DNA from: Burkholderiales bacterium
GTDB lineage: Bacteria; Pseudomonadota; Gammaproteobacteria; Burkholderiales; JAEUOS01
Direction of reading: 5' to 3'
DNA: 64,000 bases
NCBI GenBank assembly: GCA_947473125.1
Contig: CANJDH010000006.1
Span: 19,959 to 83,958, forward strand
Every line of letters begins with the position of its first letter. Within the stretch, counting starts at the first letter, position 1. A program made the translations under genes and the position numbers. This document shows positions 20,006 through 30,158 of this stretch, piece by piece. A model generated the notes under the pieces. It was not told where the DNA came from. It searched no databases and saw only the letters and a list, made by a program, of their open reading frames with translations.

Positions 20006-20881
20006 TTGGCAACCGTCAAGGGTGCTTCGCGCGCACACCGACAAGTGGCGGTGGGCGCGAGCGACGCCGAAGGTACGCTCGATTCGGTGGCGCTGGTTGC
20101 GCGCATCCTTGATGAACTGGCTGTCGCGCCGGCGGCCATGGGGGTGACGGAACTGGCGCGCGCTCTCGGCGAATCGAAGGCGCGGATTCACCGCAACCTG
20201 TACTCGCTGAAGCGCTTCGGGTTGGTGGACCAGGAGCACGCGACTGAAAAATATCGCCTCGGCTGGAAGTTGTTTCAGCTGGGCGAACGGGCGGCGCTGC
20301 AATTCGACCTGCGCGAACTGGCAGCACCCTATCTCAAGCGCCTGCGTGAGCTGACCGGGCAAACCGCGCTGTTGTCGGTGCCCCTCAACGGCGAAGCGCT
20401 GGTGATTGCTGCAGCGGATAATGAGGCCAATGTGAGCATCACCGTCAAGCCCGGTAACCGGCCGGCGCCGCATTGCTCGGCACAAGGCCGCATTGCCCTG
20501 GCGTTTGCTGCGCCGGCGCAGTGCGAGCGCCTGCTGGGGTGCAAGCTGGCCGTGCTGACGCCGCAAACGATGACAGATCCGGTGAAGATCCGGCAACGGC
20601 TGGAGCTGATCCGCAAGCGTCTTTATGAACAGGCACCGAACGAATCGATGACTGGCATTAACGTGCTGGCAGCGCCGGTGCTGCGCGATGGCGGCGAGAT
20701 GGTCGGCATCATCGGGATCGTCGGATCGACCCAGCAGATCCCGGCCGGGCCGGATGCCATGCAGCTTGAACTGGTGCAAGGCTGTGCGGCGGCGCTCTCG
20801 GAAATGATCGGTGGCACCGCTTACGCAGAGCGTGGCATTGCCGTGCCGACCCCGCTGGCCGGGCTTGGGCGGACGCGATGA
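20006..20881 (+). CDS. IclR family transcriptional regulator
   Basis: N-terminal wHTH AMGVTELARALGESKARIHRNLYSLKRFGLV; C-terminal effector domain. TTG start. Confidence 0.9.
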   Translation: MATVKGASRAHRQVAVGASDAEGTLDSVALVARILDELAVAPAAMGVTELARALGESKARIHRNLYSLKRFGLVDQEHATEKYRLGWKLFQLGERAALQFDLRELAAPYLKRLRELTGQTALLSVPLNGEALVIAAADNEANVSITVKPGNRPAPHCSAQGRIALAFAAPAQCERLLGCKLAVLTPQTMTDPVKIRQRLELIRKRLYEQAPNESMTGINVLAAPVLRDGGEMVGIIGIVGSTQQIPAGPDAMQLELVQGCAAALSEMIGGTAYAERGIAVPTPLAGLGRTR

Positions 20882-21669
20882 ATCAGCACGCTGTCGAAGC
20901 CGAAGCCGAAGCCGAAGCCGACGACGCGTTGCGTCTCGACTTGCTGTGCGCGTATCACGTGCTCGACCTGGAAGGGCAGGGCAGTGGCCTGGGCGGCCAT
21001 GTCACGGCGAGAGTGCCGGGTGAAAACGCATTCTGGTGCCACGCATGGGGCCTGGCGTTTGACGAAGTAGTGATCGACGACCTGATCAAGCTTGATTTCG
21101 GCCTCAACAAGCTCGCGGGGCACGGCAAGGTCAATCCGACCTTGATTTTTCATGCGCGCATCTACGCGGCTCGGCCCGACGTGGCCAGTGTCGTACACAC
21201 CCATGCAGACCACGTCACGGCGCTCACGGCGAGCGGCGCGCCGCTCGCAATGGTGACGCAATTGTCGGCAATCCTGCATCAGGAAACCGCTTTTCTCGAC
21301 GAGTATGACGGACTGGTGCTGGACCAGCACGGGGGCGACCGGCTGGCGCACGCGCTTGGAGAAAAACGGGTGCTTCTGCTCAAGAATCACGGGCTCATCT
21401 CGGTGGGAACGTCGGTCGGTGCGGCGGTCATTGGCGCGATTGTGGTCGAAGCCAACGCAGCACTGCAACTGAAGGTGATGGCGACGGGTTCGCTGAGCCC
21501 GTTGCCTGACGCAGCGGCGCGCGACGCGAGTCGGTTTCTGACATCCGACACCAACACGCATGATCGTTGGGCCATGTTCAAACGCCGTGCCCTGCGGGCG
21601 CGGCCCGACCGCATTCCGGCGCGGGTGCTGCAAACTGCACAACCCTGGCCATCAGCACAACCACAATAA
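20878..21669 (+). CDS. Class II aldolase/adducin family protein
   Basis: GLGGHVTARVPG; VVHTHADHVTALTASG; LLLKNHGLISVG. Confidence 0.9.
   Translation: MNQHAVEAEAEAEADDALRLDLLCAYHVLDLEGQGSGLGGHVTARVPGENAFWCHAWGLAFDEVVIDDLIKLDFGLNKLAGHGKVNPTLIFHARIYAARPDVASVVHTHADHVTALTASGAPLAMVTQLSAILHQETAFLDEYDGLVLDQHGGDRLAHALGEKRVLLLKNHGLISVGTSVGAAVIGAIVVEANAALQLKVMATGSLSPLPDAAARDASRFLTSDTNTHDRWAMFKRRALRARPDRIPARVLQTAQPWPSAQPQ
20896..20919 (+). repeat. Hexanucleotide tandem repeat (GAAGCC)x4
   Basis: Four perfect copies encoding EAEAEAEA at the N-terminus of the class II aldolase. Confidence 0.85.
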
Positions 21670-21679
21670 TGGAGACAAC

Positions 21680-22645
21680 ATGAACCTACTACGCCGCATT
21701 GCCATCGCCTCATTGCTGGGTGCCTTGATGGCATCGAGTAGCGCCTTCGCGCAGGACTACCCAAGCCGGCCGATCCGCATCATCGTGCCCTACGCACCGG
21801 GCGGTACCGATCAACAGCTGCGCCTGCTGGCGCCGGCGCTGCAAAAGCTGATCGGCCAATCGATTGTGGTCGAGAATATTGCCGGCGCCGGTGCTGCCAT
21901 CGGCACCAACGCCGTCAAGAGCGCCAGACCCGACGGCTACACGCTGCTGTACACCGGCACCGGGGCACTTACCGTGGGCCCGAATATCGGCAAGACGCCT
22001 TACACCATGGATGATCTGGTGCCGATCGGCAATGTGATCGGCACGCCGTTTGTACTGGCGGCACGTCCCACCGCGCCGTTCAAGACCCTGGCAGAGATGG
22101 TCGCGTACGGAAAGGCCAACCCCGGCAAGATCACCTTCGGCTCGGCCGGTCATGGCACCACCACGCACATGGCAGGCGAGGCCATCGCCGGGGCGGCCGG
22201 CTTCCAGATCCTGCATGTGCCGTACCAGGGCATCGGCCCGGCGGTGGCCTCGATCCTTGGGGGCAACGTCGACCTGGTGGTCGGATTGCCCAATGCGATC
22301 ATGCCGCATGTCAATGCAGGCAAGCTGGTGCCGCTGGCGATCACCGGGCCGCAGCGATCCGACCTGATGCCCGGTTTCATCACCGTGCGTGAGGGCGGTA
22401 TCGACATGATCGACGTCACCAAATTCGGCTTTTTCGCACCCAAAGGCACGCCTGATGCGATTTTGCAAAAGTGGATTGCCGCAGTGCCCGAAGCGATGAA
22501 ATCGCCAGAGTTTGTCGAAGCGACCAAACGCACCTTCAACAGCACCATGTATCTCGACCCGGTGCAGTTCAAGGCCGTGCTCGACAACGAGGACAAGCAT
22601 TTCAAGAAGCTCATTAAAGACCTGAAGCTCGGCGCGGCGTCGTAA
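21680..22645 (+). CDS. Bug family tripartite tricarboxylate transporter substrate-binding protein
   Basis: YPSRPIRIIVPYAPGGTDQQLRLLAPAL; LHVPYQGIGPAVASILGGNVDLVVG. Confidence 0.94.
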   Translation: MNLLRRIAIASLLGALMASSSAFAQDYPSRPIRIIVPYAPGGTDQQLRLLAPALQKLIGQSIVVENIAGAGAAIGTNAVKSARPDGYTLLYTGTGALTVGPNIGKTPYTMDDLVPIGNVIGTPFVLAARPTAPFKTLAEMVAYGKANPGKITFGSAGHGTTTHMAGEAIAGAAGFQILHVPYQGIGPAVASILGGNVDLVVGLPNAIMPHVNAGKLVPLAITGPQRSDLMPGFITVREGGIDMIDVTKFGFFAPKGTPDAILQKWIAAVPEAMKSPEFVEATKRTFNSTMYLDPVQFKAVLDNEDKHFKKLIKDLKLGAAS

Positions 22646-23697
22646 TGGCTGCGGATTTGCGCGTCGCCGTCGGCCCGCTTGCGCTCAAGAACCCGATCAT
22701 TTGCGGGTCGGGCGAACATGTGCTTACCGAGGCCGGGATTCGCGCGGCACTGGCGCAAGGCGTTGCCGTGGTGGTGGCCAAGTCGACCAACGAGAGCGCG
22801 GCAGCACGCGCGCAATTGGCGCAGACCGACTACCTTGCCGTGTCCTCCGGCTGGCGCCCGCAGGCCTGGAATCTGGGGAGTGATGGCGGCATCCTGTGTC
22901 GCTCCGGCCTGCAACCGCGCGCGTCGGAAGAGTGGATTGCCGCAGTTGCAGCGCTCGACCGGGAAGCGGCGCGGCAGGGTGCCTATGTGGCAGCCAGTCT
23001 GATCCTAGCGGGGCTCGACGACGCCGTGCGCCTGGCCAAAGTGGTCGAAGCGGCGGGCATCCGGCTGCTCGAATTCAACGTCGGCACGCCCTACGGCGAC
23101 GAAGCCACACATGGCGGCGTGACCACCGAACGCGCCGCAGACAAGATTCAAGAGCAGGTCGCTGCCGTATGCGGCGCGGTGCGCATTCCGGTCTGGGTCA
23201 AGCTGACGGGGCAGAGCGAAAACGTCGCTGCGCTGGCGCAGGCGGCGCAACAGGGTGGCGCAACGGCTGTCACCATGATCGGCCGCATGCTAGGCATGTT
23301 GCCGGATCTCGACACCATGGCGCCGGCGCTCGGCACCAACCTCGGATACGGCGGACCCTGGGCCCTGCCGTTGACCTGCTACTGGCTTGCCAGGAGCCGC
23401 AAGCGCCTCGGGCCGCAGTTCCCGCTGATTGCAACCAACGGGGCGCGTACCGGCGAGGACGCGGCGCGCATGCTGCTGGCCGGCGCCACTGCCGTCGAAT
23501 ATTGCTCGGCGGTGATGACCGGCGGGTTTGGCGTACTCGGGGAGGCGCTCGACGGCCTGTCAGCCTACCTCGGCCGGCACAAGCTGTCGGCGCCACAGTT
23601 GATAGGGCTGGCGGCCGACCGGGTGGCGGCCTACGCCGATTTGCCGGCGCGTCCCGACCATTGGCGCCGTTTCGTGCCTGACCAGACGATTTCCTGA
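22645..23697 (+). CDS. Dihydroorotate dehydrogenase-like (DHOD family) flavoprotein
   Basis: LKNPIICGSGEHVLTEAGIRAAL; LLEFNVGTPYG; VWVKLTGQSENV; NGARTGEDAARMLLAGATAVEYCSAVM. Confidence 0.85.
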   Translation: MAADLRVAVGPLALKNPIICGSGEHVLTEAGIRAALAQGVAVVVAKSTNESAAARAQLAQTDYLAVSSGWRPQAWNLGSDGGILCRSGLQPRASEEWIAAVAALDREAARQGAYVAASLILAGLDDAVRLAKVVEAAGIRLLEFNVGTPYGDEATHGGVTTERAADKIQEQVAAVCGAVRIPVWVKLTGQSENVAALAQAAQQGGATAVTMIGRMLGMLPDLDTMAPALGTNLGYGGPWALPLTCYWLARSRKRLGPQFPLIATNGARTGEDAARMLLAGATAVEYCSAVMTGGFGVLGEALDGLSAYLGRHKLSAPQLIGLAADRVAAYADLPARPDHWRRFVPDQTIS

Positions 23698-23763
23698 GGC
23701 AGGTACGGCCCTTCGGTGCCGCGCCGGTTGCGCTTGCGGGAGCGAAGAGGCATGATGCCGGGC

Positions 23764-24015
23764 ATGGAACGCACCCGCATTTCCGGCGGCAAGCTCAAAT
23801 CGGCCGGTTACGACAAGGATCGGCGCATTCTCGAGATCGAGATGACCGACGGGCGCGTGGTCGAATATGCCAACGTCGGCGACGAAATGGCGCGGCGCTT
23901 CCTCACCAGCGGCACGGCGTGGAGCTATTTTCGCGACAACATCGACGAGGAATTTCCCAGCCAGGTGGTGGGGCGCTCCGCCGTCAAGCCGGCGGATTCG
24001 AACCCGTTCGAGTAA
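23764..24015 (+). CDS. KTSC domain-containing protein
   Basis: KLKSAGYDKDRRILEIEMTDGRVVEYANVGDEMARRFLTSGTAWSYFRDNID. Confidence 0.75.
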   Translation: MERTRISGGKLKSAGYDKDRRILEIEMTDGRVVEYANVGDEMARRFLTSGTAWSYFRDNIDEEFPSQVVGRSAVKPADSNPFE

Positions 24016-24130
24016 CGGTGCCAATGCGGGCCGGGTGAATCGCTATACTTCGCTCCTGACACGGCTACGTTGCGTGCCCCGTGCCGGTCATGCCCGAACC
24101 CTTTTCCCGCCTGCAAGCGGCGCCTGCCGA

Positions 24131-24871
24131 ATGCGTATCCTCGCCCTCGAAACGTCGACCGAATTTTGTTCTTGCGCCCTCAGCATCGACGGCGTGATGC
24201 GCGAATCGCACGTGCGCGCCGGGCAGGCGCATTCGGACCTGCTGCTGCCGGCGGTTGCGCGCCTGATGGCGGAAGCCGGGCTCGGGTTTGCCCAGCTCGA
24301 CGCGATTGCCTTTGGTGCCGGCCCGGGCTCGTTCACCGGCCTGCGGATTGCCTGTGGCGCAGCGCAAGGACTGGCCTTTGCCCATGACCTGCCGGTGTTG
24401 CCGGTGGTGTCGTTGATGGCACTGGCCGAAGGCATGGATACGGGAAGCGAAGCGCGCCGCGCCGCTACCCGCGTGATCGCGGCACTGGACGCGCGCATGG
24501 GCGAGTTGTACCTCGCCGCCTACGAGCGCGTCGGCACTGACTGGCGTGCCGTGCTCGCGCCCAGCCTGGCAAAAGCCGATCAGCTGCCGGCGTTGTCGGC
24601 GCGTCATGATTGGCAGGGCGTGGGCAGCGGGTTTGCCGTGTGCGGCGCCGCCCTGACCGCGCGCTACGACGTGCAGAACATCGATGCAACGGCGGTACCC
24701 CGTGCCGCTGCGATCGCCACAATTGCGCTGCGCGCCATGGCACGCGGCGAGGCCTTGGCCGCGCACCAGGCGGCCCCGCTCTACGTGCGTGACAAGGTCG
24801 CGCTGGACGTCAACGAGCAAGCGGCACTGCGGGCCCGGAATGCACGGCACGCAGCGGCGGACCGGGCATGA
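24131..24871 (+). CDS. tsaB: tRNA (adenosine(37)-N6)-threonylcarbamoyltransferase complex dimerization subunit TsaB
   Basis: [55 protein letters not shown]. Confidence 0.95.
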   Translation: MRILALETSTEFCSCALSIDGVMRESHVRAGQAHSDLLLPAVARLMAEAGLGFAQLDAIAFGAGPGSFTGLRIACGAAQGLAFAHDLPVLPVVSLMALAEGMDTGSEARRAATRVIAALDARMGELYLAAYERVGTDWRAVLAPSLAKADQLPALSARHDWQGVGSGFAVCGAALTARYDVQNIDATAVPRAAAIATIALRAMARGEALAAHQAAPLYVRDKVALDVNEQAALRARNARHAAADRA

Positions 24872-25332
24872 GCGCGGTGCTCAAACCGCCGGTAATGCAA
24901 CTCGCAGCGATGGCTCACGAGGACATCGAGCGCGTGATCGTGATCGAGAACGACATTTACGAATTTCCGTGGACAGCCGGCAATTTCAGCGATTCGATCA
25001 AGGCTGGCTACCACTGCTGGCTGGTGGCGGCCGGACAGGACCTCATCGGCTACGCCGTGGTGATGCTTGGCGCCGGAGAGGCCCATTTGCTCAACCTGTC
25101 GGTGGCGCGCGCAATGCAACGGCGCGGCATCGGCCGCCAGTTGCTGCACGACGTGATGGCCGCTGCGCTGGCGCAGGGCGCGCAGAACATGCTGCTCGAA
25201 GTACGACCGTCCAACCATGCCGGCCGAGCCTTGTATGCCCAGGCCGGGTTCACGCAGCTCGGGTTGCGCCGCGCCTACTATCCGGCCCGGGGCGGGCGCG
25301 AAGATGCGCTGATCCTGGGATGCACGTTTTGA
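24868..25332 (+). CDS. rimI: Ribosomal protein S18-alanine N-acetyltransferase RimI
   Basis: GNAT fold ([33 protein letters not shown]); directly downstream of tsaB. Confidence 0.92.
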   Translation: MSAVLKPPVMQLAAMAHEDIERVIVIENDIYEFPWTAGNFSDSIKAGYHCWLVAAGQDLIGYAVVMLGAGEAHLLNLSVARAMQRRGIGRQLLHDVMAAALAQGAQNMLLEVRPSNHAGRALYAQAGFTQLGLRRAYYPARGGREDALILGCTF

Positions 25333-25342
25333 TGGCTGCGGC

Positions 25343-26149
25343 ATGAACCGCATCGACATGCTCAAGGAAATGGGCATCACGCCGGTGTGGGTGCCGCGCA
25401 ATGCGCCGGCGACCGGAGCGGCAGTGCAGTCCGTGCCGGACCCGGTGCAGGTCCGGAAGGACAATGACGATGGGCGGAAACCCTTGGTGGCCAAGGGTTT
25501 CGAGGGCGACACGGCTGCGAGGCACTCGAGGAGCGCCTTTGCGGCCGATGCACCGGCGCCTGCCGGCGTCGACCCGGCACGTTCTGCGCTGATTGCGCGC
25601 ATGGACTGGCGGGAACTCGGGGAGGCCGTCGCCGGTTGTCGGGCCTGCGCGCTGTGCAAGGGACGCACCAATACCGTGTTCGGCGTCGGCGACCAACACG
25701 CCGACTGGATGATCATTGGCGAGGCGCCAGGGCAGGAAGAGGATCGACTGGGGGAGCCCTTTGTCGGGCAAGCCGGCAAGCTGCTCGACAGCATGCTGGC
25801 GGCGCTCGAAATCACGCGAAGCGCCCGAGTCTATATCGCCAACGCTCTCAAGTGCCGACCGCCGGCGAATCGCAACCCGGAGCCGCTCGAAGTCGCCCAG
25901 TGCGCTCCGCACCTGGTGCGGCAGATTGAACTGGTGGCACCGAAGGTGATCTTGCTGATGGGGCGTTTTGCGGTCCAGTCGATCTTGCAGACCGATGCCA
26001 GCATCGCCAGCCTGCGCGGACGCGTGCACCCGTATCTCGGCATCCCGGCAGTGGTGACGTATCACCCGGCCTATCTGTTGCGCAACCTTCCCGACAAGGC
26101 CAAAGCCTGGGAGGACCTGCTGTTGGCCAGGTCAGTGTTGGCCGCCTGA
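25343..26149 (+). CDS. Uracil-DNA glycosylase (family 4)
   Basis: [57 protein letters not shown]; Cys-rich CRACALC. Confidence 0.93.
   Translation: MNRIDMLKEMGITPVWVPRNAPATGAAVQSVPDPVQVRKDNDDGRKPLVAKGFEGDTAARHSRSAFAADAPAPAGVDPARSALIARMDWRELGEAVAGCRACALCKGRTNTVFGVGDQHADWMIIGEAPGQEEDRLGEPFVGQAGKLLDSMLAALEITRSARVYIANALKCRPPANRNPEPLEVAQCAPHLVRQIELVAPKVILLMGRFAVQSILQTDASIASLRGRVHPYLGIPAVVTYHPAYLLRNLPDKAKAWEDLLLARSVLAA
25475..25506 (+). repeat. Hairpin resembling the REP-like family, inside the UDG coding sequence
   Basis: GAAACCCTTGG (25477-25487)-TGG-CCAAGGGTTTC (25491-25501), 11-bp perfect stem; similar layout to the copy at 31595. Confidence 0.5.
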
Positions 26150-26182
26150 TCCGGCATCGGCCCGCCGGCGCAGCCTGGTGCC

Positions 26183-27478
26183 TTAGTGCTTGGCTTCGCC
26201 GATCAGGTGGTCTAGGTTTTGGCGGCGATGGTTGCCGCGGTTCCAAGCCATCACTAAAGCCATCGTGCCGGAGACGAACAAGCCGAACAGCACGATCACG
26301 GTGTTGATCGAAAAATCGGCGCGGATCATCAGCGCGTACAGGGTGAGCATGATCAGGATGTTGAGGTTTTCGTTGAAGTTTTGCACCGCGATCGAGTGAC
26401 CCGCCGAGAGCAGTACGTGGCCGCGATGCTGCAGCAGGGCGTTCATCGGTACCACGAAGTAGCCGGCCATTGCACCGACCAGGATGCACAGCGGATAGGC
26501 GAACCACGCGCTTTTCACGAATACCATCAGCATCACGACAAAGCCCATCGCCACGCCGAACGGCAAGACCTGCATGGATTTCTTGAGCGGCACGAAGCGT
26601 GCGGCGACGATTGCGCCGACGGCAATGCCAACTGCGACCACACCTTGCAGGATCGCGCCCTTGTCGAGCGGCAGGCCGAGCTGGACTTCGGCCCACTTAA
26701 GCACGATGAACTGCAGGGTGGCGCCGGCACCCCAGAACAGGGTGGTGACAGCGAGAGAGATCTGGCCGATCTTGTCTTTCCAAAGGGTTTTGAAGCAATG
26801 CACGAAATCCGTGACCAGCCTGACCGGGTTGGTCGACTGCTTCGCGTAGCGCGCGCCGGTGTCGGGGATGAACAGGTTGAAGACTGCGGCGATCACGTAA
26901 AACAGGGCGATCACCAGCATCGCCGCCTCGGGGGCCGAGTCGATGCCGGTGTCGAACGGCACGAAGTCCATCGACAGCAGCACCTCGGATACCCTGGGGT
27001 TGATCAGCAGGCCACCGACCACCGTGCCGAGAATGATGGAGGAAACCGTCAGGCCCTCGATCCAGCCGTTGGCGATGACCAGTTGCTCGGCGGGCAACAA
27101 CTCGGTGAGGATGCCGTACTTGGCGGGCGAGTAGGCGGCCGCACCGAGGCCGACCAGGCCGTAGGCGATGAGCACGATGTAATAGTCTTCCGTGCCGGGC
27201 ATCGCCACGAATTCGGAAAACAGCAGCAACATGCAGCCGGCGATCTTGATGGTGTTGGTGAGGAACATCACCGTACCCTTGGGGCGCGAGTCGGCGAAAG
27301 CGCCAACGAAGGCGGCGAGCGCCACATAGGACACCGTGAAGAAGAACTTCAGGAGCGGCGTGACTTCCTTGGGCGCGTCGAGCTCGATGAGCAGCGCGAT
27401 GGATGCGATCAGCAGTGCGTTGTCGGCCAGCGACGAAAAAAACTGCGCCGCCATGATGGTGTAAAAGCCTGGTTTCAT
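26183..27478 (-). CDS. lplT: Lysophospholipid transporter LplT
   Basis: MFS protein starting MKPGFYTIMAAQFFSSLADNALLIASIALL; YGILTELLPAEQLVIANGWIEGLTV. Confidence 0.9.
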   Translation of the reverse strand: MKPGFYTIMAAQFFSSLADNALLIASIALLIELDAPKEVTPLLKFFFTVSYVALAAFVGAFADSRPKGTVMFLTNTIKIAGCMLLLFSEFVAMPGTEDYYIVLIAYGLVGLGAAAYSPAKYGILTELLPAEQLVIANGWIEGLTVSSIILGTVVGGLLINPRVSEVLLSMDFVPFDTGIDSAPEAAMLVIALFYVIAAVFNLFIPDTGARYAKQSTNPVRLVTDFVHCFKTLWKDKIGQISLAVTTLFWGAGATLQFIVLKWAEVQLGLPLDKGAILQGVVAVGIAVGAIVAARFVPLKKSMQVLPFGVAMGFVVMLMVFVKSAWFAYPLCILVGAMAGYFVVPMNALLQHRGHVLLSAGHSIAVQNFNENLNILIMLTLYALMIRADFSINTVIVLFGLFVSGTMALVMAWNRGNHRRQNLDHLIGEAKH

Positions 27479-27619
27479 CGTCTCCGTGGCGCTGCCTGGT
27501 CGATTAGAATCGGTGCGATGCAGGGAGAGCCCTCCGCGCCCGCACCCTTGCCGCCTATTTGTTGTGTGCGCTTTATAGCATGAACGCACGCCCATTCTGC
27601 CACTGCCTGATTCGCTTTC

Positions 27620-28708
27620 ATGCCCCGTCCCATTCGTGTGCGATTCGATCTCGCGGCACTCAGCGCCAACCTGGGGGCGGTGCGCGCCCATGCCGCCAAG
27701 TCGCGGGTGTGGGCGGTGGTCAAGGCGAACGCCTATGGCCACGGCCTGCTGCGCGCCGCCGAGGCCTTGCGTGCTGCCGATGGATTTGCGTTGCTCGACC
27801 TGAATGAAGCGGCGCGCTTGCGCGAGGCCGGGTTTGCCCACCCGATCCTGCTGCTCGAAGGCATTTTCGAGGCACATGACATCGAGACCGTGGATAGCCT
27901 GCACCTGACCCCGGTGGTGCACCACCGCGAGCAGATCGACCTGCTCGAAGCGGCCTCGGCGAGCGGCCATTTGCGGCGCCCCATAGATGTTTACCTGAAG
28001 GTCAACAGCGGCATGCACCGACTCGGATTCTGCGGGCCGCAGGTTGCCGCGGCGCACGCGCGCCTGAAAGGCTTGCGCGGCGTCAAATCGATCACCCTGA
28101 TGAGCCATTTTGCCGATGCCGACGGGGCCTCGGGCGTGGCCGGCCAGGTCGAGAATTTCGAGGCCGCTACCCGCGGCCTGGAAGGGCCGCGCAGCCTGGC
28201 CAATTCGGCGGCCATACTGCGGTTCCCGGAGGCGCATGCCGACTGGGTGCGGCCCGGCATCATGCTCTACGGCGCCTCGCCTTTTCCAGAGGTTGGTGCG
28301 GCAGCATTGGGCCTTGCGCCGGTGATGACACTGGAGAGTGAACTGATCGCGGTACAGGATTTGAAGCGCGGTGACGGCATCGGCTACGGCTATATTTACC
28401 GGGCCGAGCAGGACATGCGCGTCGGGATCGTCGCATGCGGTTATGCCGACGGTTATCCACGCCATGCGCCGGGCAGCGATGCCGCCGGCACGCCGATCCT
28501 GGTCGATGGCGTACGCACCCGCACCGTTGGCCGCGTGGCGATGGACATGCTCTATGTGGACCTCGCACCGGTACCGAAGGCCGGCGTCGGCAGCCGCGTC
28601 ACTCTCTGGGGGCGCGGCCTGGGCGCCGACGAGGTGGCAACGGCCGCCTCCACGGTCTCGTACGAATTGCTGTGTGCCCTGGCGCCGCGCGTGCCGGTGC
28701 AGGCATAA
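27620..28708 (+). CDS. alr: Alanine racemase
   Basis: [17 protein letters not shown]-lysine motif; [23 protein letters not shown]. Confidence 0.96.
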   Translation: MPRPIRVRFDLAALSANLGAVRAHAAKSRVWAVVKANAYGHGLLRAAEALRAADGFALLDLNEAARLREAGFAHPILLLEGIFEAHDIETVDSLHLTPVVHHREQIDLLEAASASGHLRRPIDVYLKVNSGMHRLGFCGPQVAAAHARLKGLRGVKSITLMSHFADADGASGVAGQVENFEAATRGLEGPRSLANSAAILRFPEAHADWVRPGIMLYGASPFPEVGAAALGLAPVMTLESELIAVQDLKRGDGIGYGYIYRAEQDMRVGIVACGYADGYPRHAPGSDAAGTPILVDGVRTRTVGRVAMDMLYVDLAPVPKAGVGSRVTLWGRGLGADEVATAASTVSYELLCALAPRVPVQA

Positions 28709-28719
28709 GGAAAACCGAA

Positions 28720-30105
28720 TTGGCCAAACTGAAAAGCACCACCAGAAGTGTCTACGTCTGCAACGAATGCGGCGGAGACAGCACCAAATGGCAAGGCCAG
28801 TGCCCGCACTGCAATGCCTGGAATTCGATGGTCGAGATGAAGGTCGATGCCTCGAAAGCCGCCCCCACCAATCGTTTCAGCACAGCCTACGCACCGCTCG
28901 CTGGCACCGTCGAGGTGCGCACCCTGTCCGACATCGAGGCGCGCGACGTGCCGCGCATCTCGACCACCATAGAGGAATTCGACCGCGTGCTCGGTGGCGG
29001 CATGGTGCGCGGCGGGGTGATCCTGATCGGCGGCGACCCGGGCATTGGTAAGTCGACGCTGCTGCTGCAATGCCTTGCCGGCCTGTCGGCGACGCGCCAT
29101 GTGCTCTATGTCAGCGGCGAGGAGTCGGGCGAACAGATCGCGCTGCGTGCGCACCGGCGCGGGCTGGCGGCGCCCGGCATGAAACTGCTGGCCGAAATCA
29201 GCCTGGAAAAAATCCAGGCGACCTTGCTGGCCGAAAAGCCCGAAGTGGCGGTGATCGATTCGATCCAGACGTTGTATTCGGATGCCCTCTCCGCAGCACC
29301 GGGCTCGGTGTCGCAGGTGCGCGAGTGCGCGGCGCAGCTGACGCGCATCGCCAAGGCGACCGGCGTCACCATCGTGTTCGTTGGCCACGTCACCAAGGAA
29401 GGCACCATCGCCGGGCCGCGCGTGCTCGAACATATTGTCGACACGGTGCTGTATTTCGAGGGCGACACCCATTCGAGCTTCCGGCTGGTGCGCGCCTTCA
29501 AGAACCGGTTTGGCGCGGTCAATGAACTTGGCGTGTTCGCGATGACCGACAAGGGGCTCAAGGGGGTCTCGAACCCTTCCGCGCTGTTTTTGTCGCAACA
29601 CGATGAACCGGTACCCGGCTCCTGCGTGATGGTGACCCAGGAAGGGTCGCGTCCGCTGCTGGTCGAGATCCAGGCACTGGTCGACGACGCCCACGCGCCG
29701 AATCCGCGGCGCTTGTCGGTGGGGCTCGAGCAGGCACGGCTGGCGATGCTGCTGGCGGTTTTGCACCGCCACGTCGGTGTCGCCTGTTACGACCAGGACG
29801 TGTTCATCAATGCGGTCGGCGGTGTCAAGATCGGCGAGCCCGCAGCAGACCTTGCCGTGATGCTCGCGATCATCTCGTCATTGAAGGGCAAGCCGTTGCC
29901 GAAGGGCCTGGTGGTGTTCGGTGAAGTCGGGCTGGCCGGGGAAATTCGTCCCGCGCCGCGTGGCCAGGAACGCCTCAGGGAGGCGGCCAAGCTGGGCTTC
30001 ACGCAGGCTTTGATACCGAAGGCGAACGCGCCGCGACAGGCGATTCCCGGCCTGGAAGTGATCGCGGTGGATCGCGCCGCCGAAGCGCTGGCGCGCTTCA
30101 GGTAA
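28720..30105 (+). CDS. radA: DNA repair protein RadA
   Basis: TTG start: MAKLKSTTRSVYVCNECGGDSTKWQGQCPHC zinc finger; GGDPGIGKSTLLLQ Walker A; KNRFG motif. Confidence 0.97.
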   Translation: MAKLKSTTRSVYVCNECGGDSTKWQGQCPHCNAWNSMVEMKVDASKAAPTNRFSTAYAPLAGTVEVRTLSDIEARDVPRISTTIEEFDRVLGGGMVRGGVILIGGDPGIGKSTLLLQCLAGLSATRHVLYVSGEESGEQIALRAHRRGLAAPGMKLLAEISLEKIQATLLAEKPEVAVIDSIQTLYSDALSAAPGSVSQVRECAAQLTRIAKATGVTIVFVGHVTKEGTIAGPRVLEHIVDTVLYFEGDTHSSFRLVRAFKNRFGAVNELGVFAMTDKGLKGVSNPSALFLSQHDEPVPGSCVMVTQEGSRPLLVEIQALVDDAHAPNPRRLSVGLEQARLAMLLAVLHRHVGVACYDQDVFINAVGGVKIGEPAADLAVMLAIISSLKGKPLPKGLVVFGEVGLAGEIRPAPRGQERLREAAKLGFTQALIPKANAPRQAIPGLEVIAVDRAAEALARFR

Positions 30106-30116
30106 TTTGGCGCACC

Positions 30117-30158
30117 CGGTTTTCAGGTCACAGTTCTCAGGCCGCGCTTCTCAGGCCG
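30117..30158. repeat. Three degenerate tandem 14-bp units between convergent genes
   Basis: CGGTTTTCAGGTCA / CAGTTCTCAGGCCG / CGCTTCTCAGGCCG. Confidence 0.6.

Noticed and set aside
27479-28465. N-terminal extension of the lplT ORF (760 aa total)
   Set aside because: Upstream part is antisense to alr and lacks homology-like character; the canonical start MKPGFYTIMAAQFFSSLADN is at 27478.
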